DNA from: Montifringilla adamsi
Taxonomy: Eukaryota; Chordata; Aves; Passeriformes; Passeridae
Length of the DNA: 64,000 bases
Direction of reading: 5' to 3'
NCBI GenBank assembly: GCA_017590115.1
Contig: JAGGNK010007559.1
Span: 1,820,020-1,884,019 of the forward strand
Made by a program: the position numbers and the translations under genes
Notes under the pieces: model-generated
What the model saw: the letters and a program-made list of their open reading frames with translations, nothing else
What the model was told of the DNA's origin: nothing
The model's database searches: none
In this document: positions 11,071 to 22,700 of the stretch, piece by piece
Position numbering within the stretch: position 1 is the stretch's first letter
Layout of the letters: the number at the start of each line of letters is the position of its first letter

Positions 11071-11420
11071 AATTATTTGAAGTTGGTTCCTGAAATGGCA
11101 GGAGATAACGTGAAGGTCTTTTTTTGGTAATAACAATTTTGAGGCTGTCGGTTCAGAGTAATGTATGACAGGACTTGGGGAATCAAAAGATTTTTTATTA
11201 AAAAATTAAAACTGATGTTCTGAGGATGTCAGTGGTGAAGGCAGAGTTATTGCCAGTGCTTGGAATCCTTTGGAACAAAACTGCTTTGCATATCCCTGAA
11301 AAGCCTGACACAGGGAATGTCCTGAAAAACCTCTTGGAATTTCCTTCATTACTGATATTACTGATTAATCTCTTGGAATTTCCTAATAATTGATATCAGT
11401 AATTTCCTTAATTACTGAGA
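11071..11420. other. AT-rich DNA, no gene seen
   Basis: No gene. At 11333-11420 the words CTTGGAATTTCCT and ATTACTGAT recur irregularly, a small scrambled local repeat. Confidence 0.5.
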
Positions 11421-11568
11421 TCAGAGAACCACAGGTTTGGGTTGGAAAGGACCTTAAAGCTCATCTCATCCCCTGCCATGGTCAGAGACACCTTCGACTA
11501 TCCCAGGATGCTCCAAACCCACCCAGTCTGGCCTGGGACACTTCCAGGGATGGGACAACCACAATGTC
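11421..11568 (-). repeat. CR1 LINE 3'-end copy
   Basis: GGTTTGGGTTGGAAAGGACC, TTAAAGCTCATCTCATCCCC, CTGCCATGGTCAGAGACACC and GGCCTGGGACACTTCCAGGG are the CR1 3' blocks in reverse orientation. About 150 bases, truncated at its 5' side (right). Confidence 0.9.
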
Positions 11569-12659
11569 TAAGAAAAAATAAAATCAAAATAAAAAATAAT
11601 GCTACTTTCTGTGTTTAAATTCTTCAGCACAACCCCAAGCACCACTGACCAAAGTGGAACCAAAGCATCACCTCCATCTGGATTTTTCTCCAGCTTGTGC
11701 TAAAAATCTTTCCCCATTTCACCCAATTCAGCAACGTCAGCATTGCCTTGAATATTTTTGATTTTATTTAAGCAAAATGGGCAATGGTAGAACCCCAGGG
11801 GGCTCTTTAATGGGTCACTCATCCATCAGGGTCCTGGGCCAGGGGTGCCTGGTCTTTGTGGGCTGTTTGTGCTCACACCACATCCCTGCAGCTCTCCCCA
11901 GGGCTGCTGGGAAATGGCCAACAATTTCCAAGGATATCTTTGGATTTCACTTCAGCCTGGCTGTCAAACTCTGTGTATTTTTCCAACGTCAAGCAGGCTT
12001 TAAGATGGAGGAAGGAGATAATGGGATGATAAAAAGGCTCGAGCAATTTAAAGGTAGCTTTTAAAACATTATACACAGCACAGGAGAATTGACTTTTCCC
12101 CAAATTTGCAGCAGAACATGTGTTCAGAGTGGGCCAGGAGCAGATTTTCATAAAGAAAATATATGTGAGCATGTCCCAACTGCACATGAACAACACCCAC
12201 CCCACCATGTGGTCCTGCATTTTTGTTGGTTTTATTTTTTTTCTCTCCAAGGCGTATTTTCAACTTTCTTTTCTATCAGCTTGTAAAACATGATTTTTAT
12301 TCTTCCTTTAATGGCCTGGGCTAATTACTCCTGGTGACCTTTGACCTTCAAGTGCCTTCATTTATGGTAGCACATTCCTTTCAACAGAAACATATTGGGT
12401 TTTTTTACAGGGTGCTGATGCCTGGCCTGGCAGCCCAAAGCTCCAAATCCAACAGCATCCATGGAACGGCCTCATCTGGGAGCCAAAAGCATCATCCAGC
12501 TTTCTCCTAAACATTGTCAAAGTTTCACGCCGGCACAAATACCCAGATTTCTTTCCATATTAAGATTCTGATGCTAGTTTGTTGGGGAAAATGGCTGAAT
12601 TTGGAAAATTGGGAAGGCATGGCAATAGAGCAAAGATTAAAAAAAATCTAGTACAAAAA
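11569..12659. other. single-copy DNA, no gene seen
   Basis: No repeat family recognised and no supported exon; short T- and A-runs only. Confidence 0.5.
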
Positions 12660-12781
12660 TCCCTGGAGGTCCAAGGCCAGCTTGGAGCATCCTGGAATAG
12701 TGGAAGGTGTCCTTGCACATGGCAGGGGGTGGAAAAAAATGAGTTTTAAGTCCCTTCCAGCCCAAACCATTCCATGATTTC
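12660..12781 (+). repeat. CR1 LINE 3'-end copy
   Basis: Runs from CCAAGGCCAGCTTGGAGCAT through GTGGAAGGTGTCCTTGCACA and ATGGCAGGGGGT to CTTCCAGCCCAAACCATTCC and ATGATTT. This is the plus-strand CR1 3' end with one residual terminal repeat unit. Confidence 0.9.
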
Positions 12782-13605
12782 CTTGGTTTAGTGCACCAAA
12801 TTTCTGAGGAGGGCTGGCCTTGTTCAGTGACACAACCCATTCTAATCTCATTTAGTGAGGGATCCCTGCATTATTTCCACTCATTATCACATTACAGGGA
12901 AGACTTTTAGTGCTCATCCCTTCCCCAAACAGAATTCTGCTCCTGAGGATTTAAAATCCAGGCAGGAAAAAAAAAATTAAACATTTTTAAAAATGTAAAA
13001 AATAATTAAAAAAAATTAAAAAAATACAGGCACAGCCTAAGGTTAATTCCTAAACTAGAATTCCACAAGAATATTCTGCTGGAAACATCACAAAGGAGTT
13101 CAAACAAATGCATGGAAGTAAATTTTAAAAAAAGTCCAGAATCCTGAAGGATTGTGTACAAACAAAGAATTAGGGGTGGGCTCATGGCTAGGGAAATTGG
13201 TTGGGTTGAAAGTTGTTCTTTCTGTCTTAACCTCTCTCTGATCTTGGACAAATTGCTCAAAATTTGCAACTGGAAATTGCTGAACCTTCTGGCCTAATTC
13301 AGAAAATCACAGGAGCCCCAGATTAACATAAAATTTAAGTCTGTTCAGAAAGATACTTGTGCACATGTCAGAGCTGAAGAGGAAGAGCTGAACTGGGGTT
13401 CCTGTCCCAGATTTTTTTATGTAAAAACCTTGTATGAGGAGGAGCAGGAACATTAAATACATCAAAGTTGCTCAAATGCTGCTGCAAGCACAGGAAAACG
13501 CAGCTAGGCACTTTCCAAGTGGACATGACGCAGTGCAAAAAAAGAGAATTATTCTTTGTCAATCACTGTTTTACCTGAAACGGCCAAGCAAACCCCAAAA
13601 ATATT
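12782..13605. other. AT-rich DNA, no gene seen
   Basis: Holds an A-rich low-complexity tract at 12966-13026 (runs of A broken by TTAA and TTTTTAAAAATG). The rest is not recognisable. Confidence 0.55.
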
Positions 13606-13707
13606 TTTGGTTTTTTTTGTGGGGTTTTTTTTTTTTTTTTTTGGTGGGGGTTGGGGAGTGGGGTTGTTTTTTGGGGTTTTTTTTGGGGTTTTTTTGGGGT
13701 TTTTTTT
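13606..13707 (+). repeat. T-run/G-run tract with quadruplex potential
   Basis: Over about 100 bases the plus strand is almost only T and G. Seven runs of four or five G (at 13621, 13646, 13653, 13660, 13673, 13685 and 13696) are separated by T-runs. The last three are spaced as GGGGTTTTTTTT repeats. Four or more such runs close together can form a G-quadruplex. Confidence 0.85.
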
Positions 13708-15787
13708 CAAGACATGCCCTCAATTGAACACTAAAGAAAGAATAGCAAGAGTCCCCCAGAAAATGAATGTACTCCTAGGTGTTTCGCAGTAGTTACATCG
13801 TTTTCCTGATAAGCCTTTAAGCTTTTGGGTTATTTTTCTTGGGTCTTTTTGGGTTTTTCCTCCCTCCCCTGCACTCATAGAGCCTCTCAGAGCGAGCCCA
13901 TTTACTCGCTCCGTTGTCAACGCATCTGGACATCTTGTCAAAACAATATAATTTTACTTTGTAACTTTCTGACACTGGTATTTATTGCACCTGTCTCTGC
14001 TCATGATTTATGACTTGTCTGGTGAGTATTACTCCACAGCCCCGAGTTTACAATACCAGATAAGTGAAGCATTTGAAGTCCCGACTGGGCTGCAGATTTA
14101 GAGATGGAGATTTGTCTCCCCTCCTCCAAAAAAAAGGGAAATTAAGATGAGCGTTTTCGCCCATTTTTCTGGGTGGTAAAAATCAAGAGTATCAAAAGTT
14201 CTTTGAAAAGAGGAAGGGGAAAAAAAAAGAGAATAATGGTGCTGTGTCTATTAGGAGTGAAAGGATCTTTGCTTTGCAGAGGAGGGGGTTGTTTTAATTA
14301 ATCAATATCTGATTACCTGGGCAGCATTTTAACACTCAGGAGTGTGTTGGTGCTGAGGACATCAGCATTATGCAAATGCCAGCATTCAGCCTGACATTCT
14401 GAATTATTATTTGCAACACTTTTTTTTGGGATAAAATTCACTCCTACTTAACACTGAAACATCGGGGCCAAATATATAAAATCTAAACTTCACCTGCCTG
14501 AGCAACCCCACTGAACAAAGTGGGTTTTTCACTCACAGGAGAGTGAAGGAGAAGCTGTTGTAGATATGAGTTTATATATTTGATAAAAGTCATAATTTTA
14601 CCTTGTAAATAACCCTGTTTTGCTTTTCTCCTTTCCTTTTAGACAACCTAAATTTGGGGCCTTAATAACTTGAGAGTATCCCTAAAAGATATGGCATTTT
14701 TGGAAGGAATTTATTATTCTATTGCTGTTAAAGTAAGACTTTCAGATTTCCCAGATTTTCAAACAAATCTGGGTCCCCTCTCTAGTCCAGGTCCTTTTCC
14801 AATCTGATTCCGTTGCAGAAGGAACACAAAAGCATTGGCACAGTTTGGTTGTTTCCATGGAAATCATGGAAGAAACCTTCCCATAAATTTCATCCAAGCC
14901 AAAGCAACCTGTAAAAGTGGGAATTCAGGGAATTCCCTGAATTTCCAAGTCAGGGAAAATTGTTCTGAAAACGTTTTCATTTGTCAAAATTTCCTTGGAT
15001 TCAAGAGGTGCTGGACAGGGGTGAGATTCCCTTTGATAGGAACTGGGGGAAAATCAGGGGCTTTAAGCTTTGGAGGGAAAACTCCTTGGAATTTTGATCA
15101 CTGGGATTCCCTTCACTGATCCCCTGATAGGAATTGAGTGGAAATCAGGCGCTTTAAGCTCTGGGCAGCTCTAGAAGCAAAACCCAGGAACTTTTTTTTC
15201 CCAAGCATTTTTCATTGTTCAAGTTGAAAATGAAACAGAAAATCCCTCCTTTTTTTCGCAGGATTCATGGCAAACACTATTCTGTAGCATCATGGAAATA
15301 TATTCCTGATATATATCATGGAATATATTCTGGAATGTCATGGAAAAGAGACAAAATCCGGGCTGTCCAAGGCTGGTCCTTCCCAAAGCAAAGCCCGCCA
15401 GGTCCGTGGCAGCCCAGGCCGCCTCTCCTGCCCCAAACCTCGCACATTCCCGGCTCCTTTGATGGATTGCCAAGGAAAACACCGGGCAGGCATCAACTGT
15501 GCTGTTGCCATGGCGATGGAGCACGCTGGGCAGTGGGAGCAGAGATTTCCATCAACAGGGCTTTAACAAAAGCCTTGATTCAGTGGCCAGCCCGGGGCTT
15601 GGGTGCTCCTGGGCTTTAGCAGGAGCTCAGAAATGGGGAATTTACTCCTGAGCTGGCCGAGAAATTCCAAATTTTGATTCCTTCAAGGAAGAAGGCACAG
15701 CCCTGCTTTTTTTTCTGGTCCAAGAGTGACCTTTTTAATTATTCCTTGCCCTTTAAAATGGGAAATACCAAGGCTGGCTCTAAGAGT
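13708..15787. other. single-copy DNA with one candidate regulatory patch, no gene seen
   Basis: No repeat family recognised. The stretch 14285-14420 is AT-rich and has an octamer and homeodomain-type words (separate entry). Open frames such as 15215-15619 show no known domain. Confidence 0.5.
14285..14420. promoter_or_regulatory. candidate regulatory patch (octamer, TTAATTAA)
   Basis: Contains TTAATTAA (14293-14300), a GATTACC word and a perfect octamer ATGCAAAT (14369-14376), within DNA free of recognisable repeats. POU and homeodomain proteins bind such words, but they also arise by chance. This is a suggestion only. Confidence 0.2.
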
Positions 15788-15860
15788 GGTGTTAATGGCT
15801 AATTAATAGCTAATTAATTAGCTATTAGCTAATAATCAGATGTAATTAATGGCTAATTTG
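15788..15860. promoter_or_regulatory. TAATTA cluster with 24-bp perfect palindrome
   Basis: Bases 15804-15827 form a perfect 24-base palindrome centred on AGCTAATTAATTAGCT. Three more GCTAAT-type words lie within 35 bases on either side. TAATTA is the classic homeodomain core. The patch may be a binding-site cluster, or a microsatellite-like growth of the word AGCTAATTA. Confidence 0.4.
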
Positions 15861-16185
15861 GAGATACCTCCAAATGTAGGATCAATGGATCCATTTGGAT
15901 TCTCACCAAAATTGCTGCTTTAAAACACTGCAAAAGTCCCTCACATGTTCTGACATTTGCCCTCTCAGAGGACAGAATGTCTGTACATGAAGCTGATTAA
16001 ATTCACGTTTGTTACATATTAAATTATCTATTTTTACCATCTGAGAGCCTTTTTTGTGCTTGAAAGGGCTGAAATACAGAAGATTTTGACAGAGAAAATA
16101 GAAAAGGGAGAGATTTCCAAAATCTCCTCACTCCAACTGTTGCACACAGAATTGTGCCTTCATTTCTATTTGAATTTTCAGCAAT
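15861..16185. other. single-copy DNA, no gene seen
   Basis: Nothing recognisable. Confidence 0.5.
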
Positions 16186-16240
16186 TTGACTCAGTCTTCG
16201 AGGTCTTTTCCAACTAAATGATTCCATGATTTCTGAGTCA
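16186..16240 (+). repeat. CR1 LINE 3'-terminal scrap
   Basis: CGAGGTCTTTTCCAACTAAA followed by TGATTCCATGATTTCTGAG is the very 3' end of a plus-strand CR1 with degenerate ATTCTATG units. Confidence 0.75.
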
Positions 16241-17138
16241 ACCTATCTGAAAACACTTTCGGATTTTTTTTCCCACTCACAATAAGCATTTTGTGGGACA
16301 ATTTATTGGCTTTGAGCTGATGTGAAGCTGTCCTTGCAAGTCAGAAGTGGCTATTTCAGGTTTAAAAGCAGAATTTTGGGGTTTCATGGTTGAATTTTCC
16401 TTTCAAGGGATGTGCACGGGACTACTGCATTTAGAAAGAAAAACTAACATTTGATTATCTTACAAAGCCCTGAAGGCAGAATGAAAATGATGTTAAAATA
16501 AGAAACTTCCAGATTGTTTACAGATTTCCATCCAACAAGAAATACATTTTCAGTCACTTAGAGCAATTAAATTACACATCCTGATAAACAAGCAGGAATT
16601 AAGTGAAATTTTATACAAAGTTTAAATGAAACTCAGATCTCTTCAAACCTGTCTTGGGAGACTTGGTGAAACACCACCCACTAATGGCTCTTAATGTTCT
16701 GAAAATTAAAAAGTTCTCTTCTAGAAGTCAGAAAGAAGTTGGGTTTCTGTTTAATTATGTCAAAGATGGAACAAAAATACTCAATTTTTGTTCATTGTTG
16801 TTTGACCAAGCCCAGGTGGGTGATGGGAGACACCATCCCTGACCTTCAGGAAGGGAGAACCACTGGGATAAACACATTCCCAACAGGCCAAGATGGTAAC
16901 AACCCAGTTGGAAGGGACAGAAAACTTCAACCTTCAGTCCTCAAGAGAGGCTGAGGTGTTCCTTGGATGAGTTATTCCAAGATTCTGCACCCTGTGGAAG
17001 TCCTTAATCCTTCCTTGACACAAATGCCAGTGGATATGGATAAAACTCCTGGCAGATTTGCTTTGCTCCAGCTCACTCTGTGTTGTCACTGGGATGGGGA
17101 AAGAATTCCAATCCAGAATGCTCACAGCATTCAAAATA
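16241..17138. other. single-copy DNA, no gene seen
   Basis: Nothing recognisable; short open frames only. Confidence 0.5.
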
Positions 17139-17175
17139 GGAATGGAATATGGAATATGGAATATGGAATATGGAA
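17139..17175 (+). repeat. (GGAATAT)n short tandem repeat
   Basis: About five head-to-tail GGAATAT units. Confidence 0.92.
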
Positions 17176-19654
17176 TTTTGCTGTAAACCTCAGCAGGGCT
17201 GGACTTGATCCAGTGCACGAGGCCTGGTGGAGCATTCACTAGAATTAAAGCAGAGCATCCCAGCCCCCATCTGGAGCTGGCAGCTGCTCCTGGACACTTC
17301 TGGCAGGCCTGAACCTCCTCACCAGGCTGGCCAGCTCAATCCAGCTGCTCTGAGGGCCTGGGAGCTCAGGATGGGATCTGGGAGGGAGATCATCGGGCAA
17401 GTCCAAGACATTCTGGCTCTGCTCCCTTGATGGCTCTCAGTGGATTCTGGCTCCATTCACACCCTCTTTCAGGTAGGATAAATTATGCAAGCCCACAGCC
17501 CTTCCATTTCTCCTGGAGATAATGAGCACGAGTCAATTCTTTCCATAAAAACCAGGGGAAAATCACATTGCTGCTCGTGCTTTACCAACTCAACCCTTGG
17601 GTTGCCAAGCCCGTGACATCATCACTGGCAGCATCCAAGGCTCCAGATTAGAAGTAGCCCAATGACATCACCCTGCCCGTGTCTATCTAACAGATGGTTT
17701 CTGTATATTGTGTAATTTTAGATCATTATTCATGCCTTGGGTCGGTATAATTCAGGAAGTGCAAAAATTGCCAAGAAAAATTGACCTGGAACTAGTTCAA
17801 AGCGACTCAATAATTTTATTGATTAGACTCCTTAGCTTTCATTTTGCAGCAGAGCCATCATGAATCATCGATACACAACAATATCTGAATCACTTCTCCC
17901 CGAGCTGAATTAAGTGCTCCAAAACAAGGTAAGCTTTGAAGGCCTTCGAGCTGTTGGAAAACAAGATAGCCCAGATGATTTGCTGGCCAGCCCTGAAAAG
18001 GGGCCAGGAGCTATTTACTGAGGCAAGTGGTTTGTTTGAACTGGAGTTTTATTTATTTTCATATTTTACTTGTTGACTTCATCTCCGCCTTCAGCTCAAA
18101 GGCTCGGCAGGGACGTGTTTGAACCAACGGGAACGTGGGCCAGAAGGAGCCTTCTGAGAGGCCTCAGCAGGCACTGAGATAAAGCCCCAAATCCTGGGGG
18201 AGGAAGGGGGAAAAAAATAAAAGGAACGGGGTAAAAAATGCTGGGGGGGCTTTTTATTCCAGCGGTTTATGCGGAAGGGCAGCCATGCAGAAAGCTCCGT
18301 GTGAGGAATCCGTGCAGGGAAGCTCTGCGTGGTTGGGCTCGGATAAACACATCTGTCAGAGGCTCCTGAGCAGTCAGGGGTACCTTTGGGATGTGCCACA
18401 AGGGAAAGGTTCCTTTGTGAGCCACCCCAAAATCAGCTCGAATCAGGGATTTGAGAAAATCTTGAAAATTTGGTGTTTTTTTTTTTTAAGAGAAAACTTC
18501 ATAAAAAGTGCAATTTTCTCTCAAGTTACTCCACCAACAACTCCCAGGGGTCTTCTGCCTCCAAAACATATCCTGAGGGTGTCTCTGGGGATACTGGAAC
18601 AGGTAGTGAATTCCCAAATGTCTTTAGGAATGTCCCAAATCCATGTTACCAGAGTTAAACAGGACTAAAGCAGGACAGGAGGATTTTGGATGGGAAGAGA
18701 GATCAAGTCTGGACCACAGGAGGAACTGGGAGCAGCTCTAATAACCCTTCCTGGTTATTAGAGCACAATCAGATCCTGAACAATTCTCAGCCTTGCAGGA
18801 ACATCTGAGGGAAATATCCCAGTCTTGGCAGTGATTTCCTGTCATGGATGTGCTGATCTCAATTAACTGGGTCTAGGAAAGTGTCCTGGGAAGGAACACT
18901 GGGAATTTACAGAAACCAAAGGAGCTTGAACCTGATCCTGCAGCCTCCAGATCCATCCATCCATGGACTGCTCCATGGTTTGGCCCAGCAGAAGGAAAGC
19001 AGTTTTGGGGCCTTGTCTTTCAAAAAAAAAACAGTAAAATCAGAGACTCTCTGAGCCTTGCTTTCCCACTTCTCTGGGATCTGACTTGGTTCTCTGGCAC
19101 AGCTTGCACTGAGAGTCCTGGTGGCTGTGGAGGTGCCAACTTTGGCTTGGAGAAAGTGGAAGACCAAACAATTGAAATAAAAAGATCTGAGTTCAGTTTT
19201 TAGACCTTATTCCCCATCATAAGCAACTCTTGAATAATGCTCTTGTACAAATGTTCAGTCTTTTGGAAAAGGAAAAAAGATACAACAAATGCCAGGTTTG
19301 TCATTTAGCTCCCTGGAATTCTCCTTTTTGTTGAACAGGATAAACCACTGGGTTGTAAACAAGGTACCTTAACTGGCCTGTTTTCAAAATAAAGTACTCA
19401 AAATTCTTGCTGATAGCAAGCTCTTCCATAAACTGAAGGTATTTTTGCCTTAGATTTTTAGGAACACCAGGAAAACCTCTTATCCTAAACGAAAAATCTT
19501 TAACCTGCCCAATACCTACAATTTTCATGCCCCTGGTGATCTCATTTCATCATTTACTTGATGTCCTCCTACCAAAATAGTCTGGCTTGCAATGCTAAAT
19601 ATTTAGGGAAGACATTTTCACTTAATTAAAACTTTCATGGGGGAAAAATCTGGC
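17176..19654. other. single-copy DNA, possibly including a conserved non-coding element; no gene seen
   Basis: No repeat family recognised. The stretch 17640-17930 is AT-rich, repeat-free and dense in homeodomain/POU-like words (ATTATTCATGCC, TTTATTGATTAG), which makes it a possible conserved element; this needs alignment. A 75-codon minus-strand open frame lies at 19301-19528 without a recognisable family. Confidence 0.45.
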
Positions 19655-19711
19655 CTTGCCTTCCTAGTCTGAGAGGGCTTTTCCAACCTGAAAGATTCTA
19701 TAATTCTACCA
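19655..19711 (+). repeat. CR1 LINE 3'-terminal scrap
   Basis: AGAGGGCTTTTCCAACCTGA and AAGATTCTATAATTCTACC match the final bases and terminal repeats of a plus-strand CR1. Confidence 0.75.
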
Positions 19712-20490
19712 GCTTTCTTTATTCCTTCATTTCATGCTGCTTTTAAAACACAGAAGGCCATTTGTAGACAGTATTAAGCTTATAAGCTCAAACATATTCT
19801 CCTGGTGATTTTCTTATCCAAATCTTTATGAAGATTAATCATAATAGCCATAAATGTGTCCTGAGAAAATATCCCCTCTTGTCCTGTCTCCGACAGGAGA
19901 AATAGTGGAAACATTCTCTAAAATTAATATTTTTATTAAGAGTTTATATTGGTTACTGAGAAAAATTTCTAGTCTTCTGTTTTTTTGGTTATCTGGTTAT
20001 TTATTTTCTATTATTTTTGCCAACTGTTCCCCAATAAGAAAACTCCTTTCCTCCTTCCTGATTTCAACAGCCAAACAAGAAATCTGTGGTGATCACGCTG
20101 TAATTCTGTTTTCTTTCAAAGCTCATGCATTAAGTACTTTCCCTCAAGCACTTCCAGGCTGGATCACATCCCTGTCTGAACATCCCACTTCAGGAAGGGG
20201 GGAAAAGCCTGCTGACATTTTCCTTATCAGTTTTGAGAGGATTTTTGCAGTATTTAACCCAGTGCATGGAGGAGACAGCCTGGATTTGGAGGAGGATGGC
20301 CACAGATAAGAAGCTTCCCTTGGCTGTCTTTGCCAAACCTCAGAACACGCTGAGGATTATTTGCTTTATTTAACATCCTCTCTTCATTTTCCTGCTCTTA
20401 AAGGAGAAAATCATGCTTGAAAAACACCAAGGGGGTGTTATAGGTGCTTTATGCATCCCTAAATTTGCTATTCCTAAGGAATCTGGGGAA
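19712..20490. other. single-copy DNA, no gene seen
   Basis: A 151-codon plus-strand open frame (19854-20309) has no recognisable domain and AT-driven composition; I do not call it a gene. Confidence 0.5.
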
Positions 20491-20544
20491 GCTGTGGCCA
20501 GCTGGAAGGGGGAAGGTGCTGTGGCCAGCTGGAAGGGGGAAGGT
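20491..20544 (+). repeat. 27-bp perfect tandem duplication
   Basis: GCTGTGGCCAGCTGGAAGGG begins two identical adjacent copies, 20491-20517 and 20518-20544. A broken third start (GCTGTTGCC) follows. Confidence 0.93.
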
Positions 20545-22643
20545 GCTGTTGCCCGGTTCTCCAGCAGTGACCCTTGCACTGGAGCAGAGATGGATTGGCT
20601 GGAGCCAGGAGGGAGCACTTTGTCTCCCAAATCCCTGGCTGGAAGTTGGTTTTTCCTGCCAGCCTGCGATTGATTGAGTCATCACAGGTCAGCGATGGCT
20701 GTGGATAAATATTTCCTTGGAAGACATCAGCCTTTGGAAAACAGCACAATAAATCCCAGCCCTGTGGGCTCAGTCAAACCAAGCAGGACCTCCCCAGGCC
20801 CAGCTGGGGTGAGGAGGGTTTGTGGCACCCAAACTGACCCGAAAGCTTAGAGACAAAAGCAAAACGTATCATTTTCAAAGTTCATCTCCCGAGGCATTTG
20901 GAATTCTGGTTTATTTTCCCCCTGGGATTTCCTTATCCCCACAAACTGCTCCTCAGTGCCTGAAACGTTCCAGATTCACCTTCACCTTTTCAGGAGGGTC
21001 AAGGTGGAGAACACCAACTTTGTACCTGGATTAATGCAGGGAAGTAAAGATGGCTCCCAACCCTTGGCAGCGACCTGCACCATCATCCTCATGCCTAATT
21101 AAGGGATTTGGCTGTAGACTGTCAACATCCAGAATATTTCCTGCAGCATTCCCTGTGAAAATCCTAGGAAAATGTAGACTCTATTAATTATGACTGAGGG
21201 AAATATTCTTGTGGAGGGAGTTGTCACTCATAGCTGGGCAGGAAGAAGGTTTGGAAGATGATTCTCCCTTTAATTCCTCTAATTAACCCCAATATTCACT
21301 ATCAAGTCTGGTTATGGAGTAAAAAATAAGATGAAATGTTGTTTTTCTAGACCTATTTATTTTGCTGGTTAATGGATTAAAATAGTTGCCAGCTGTGCAA
21401 AGTTCTCATTATGCTCATTACTTATAATGCTCCTCACAATGAGATGATTAATTCCACACACTTGCAAGCCCTTCAGTGAATGCTGTTGATTAAGCAATTA
21501 TGTTAATCCACTCGTGTTTGTTTTCTCACTGCTCTGGTGATGGTTGGGCCCAATTTCTTCACTGAATTATTCCATGTAGGCTCTCAAAGCTTTGCTATAA
21601 TTTGGAAAGGCCAAATCCACCCTCCACAAATGATGTGAAGGTGAAAATTGCAGATTATTTGTCTCTGGTTCAGTTTGGATTGCTAAGAAAAGTGCAGGAC
21701 TTCTTGATTCCTTCTGGTTTTGGCCAATTCCTGGACAGGAATGACATCAATTTTCTGCTTTAACCCTGAGAAATTCAGGCCTGATAGAATTGTGTCTTTC
21801 CATTTAAATTCTGTTTTCTTTAATTGATATTCAGTAGCTGATTCGATCTTGTATTTCCATGACTGGTAACAAAATGAGTTTTGGAAGTGTCAGATAGATG
21901 GATATTCAAATTTTGTGCCTCAGAGTCAAAAACCTGACATTTGCAGGACAAATGACAACAGCTCAACATGAAAAATAGACAATTATTCCCCTGATTTTAG
22001 ATTTAATCACTAGTTTGATAGAAACCAGCAGCTGATTAGACAAGGGAAGGACATTCTCCTGCTTTTAGATAAAATCTTTTCATCAGTAGCAAAACCAGGG
22101 GAATCCTGTGGTGGGTGAAACATGAAGTGAATTTTTAGTCTTTGCTCAACAGGGCAGTGGCTCTCTCAGTATATTTATGCTTTACCTACAGGATAAATTT
22201 CCAAGGGGCCAGAAATATTTGCAAGAGGGCAGAAACCTCCTGCCCAAACCACTCAGCTCCTGGGTGTCCGAGGAAGCAGCAGCAGCGTCGCTTGGAATCC
22301 TCGTTTACGGTTCCGCCAGCGTGGCGGAATGGGAAGGGAAGGGGAGGGGACGGGAGGATCCCAGCCCTGCCCCACAGACTAAACACAGCCCCACAGCACT
22401 GCCCAGTCCTTGCCGAAACTCAGGAATAAAACACATGGGAAACACCAACAGACCCAGCAGAGTGGCCAGACGCAAAGTGCAAAATATTAACAAAGCCAAA
22501 CCTGCGCAAAAGGTGCTGTCCCAAGAGTTCTCTGATGAATTTTGAGTCCCTCATTAATCAAAAATATGATAAAGCAGCTTATAAATACAAAGAAATGATG
22601 TTTAATGATACCCTCCCAAAGGCTTCCTACTTTTACCATTTTT
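20545..22643. other. single-copy DNA, no gene seen
   Basis: No repeat family recognised. AT-rich, repeat-free sequence at about 21100-22100. A small GC- and CpG-richer patch at 22268-22360 (GCGTCGCTTGG, TTCCGCCAGCGTGGCGGAAT) holds the 8-base inverted repeat TTCCGCCA / TGGCGGAA. Confidence 0.5.
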
Positions 22644-22700
22644 CACAGAATCCCAGAATATCCTGAGCTGATCCAAGTCCAAATCCTTGCCCTGGACAAA
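22644..22700 (-). repeat. probable decayed CR1 3'-end scrap
   Basis: CACAGAATCCCAGAATATCC, TGAGCTG and AAGTCCAAATCCTTGCCCTG resemble the reversed 3' end of another CR1 subfamily, with an internal deletion. Confidence 0.5.

Noticed and set aside
13661..13707. Internal telomere repeat
   Set aside because: The rhythm is GGGGTTTTTTTT with variable T-runs, not vertebrate TTAGGG.
22268..22400. CpG island promoter
   Set aside because: GC-richer patch of little over 100 bases with few CpGs and no following exon.
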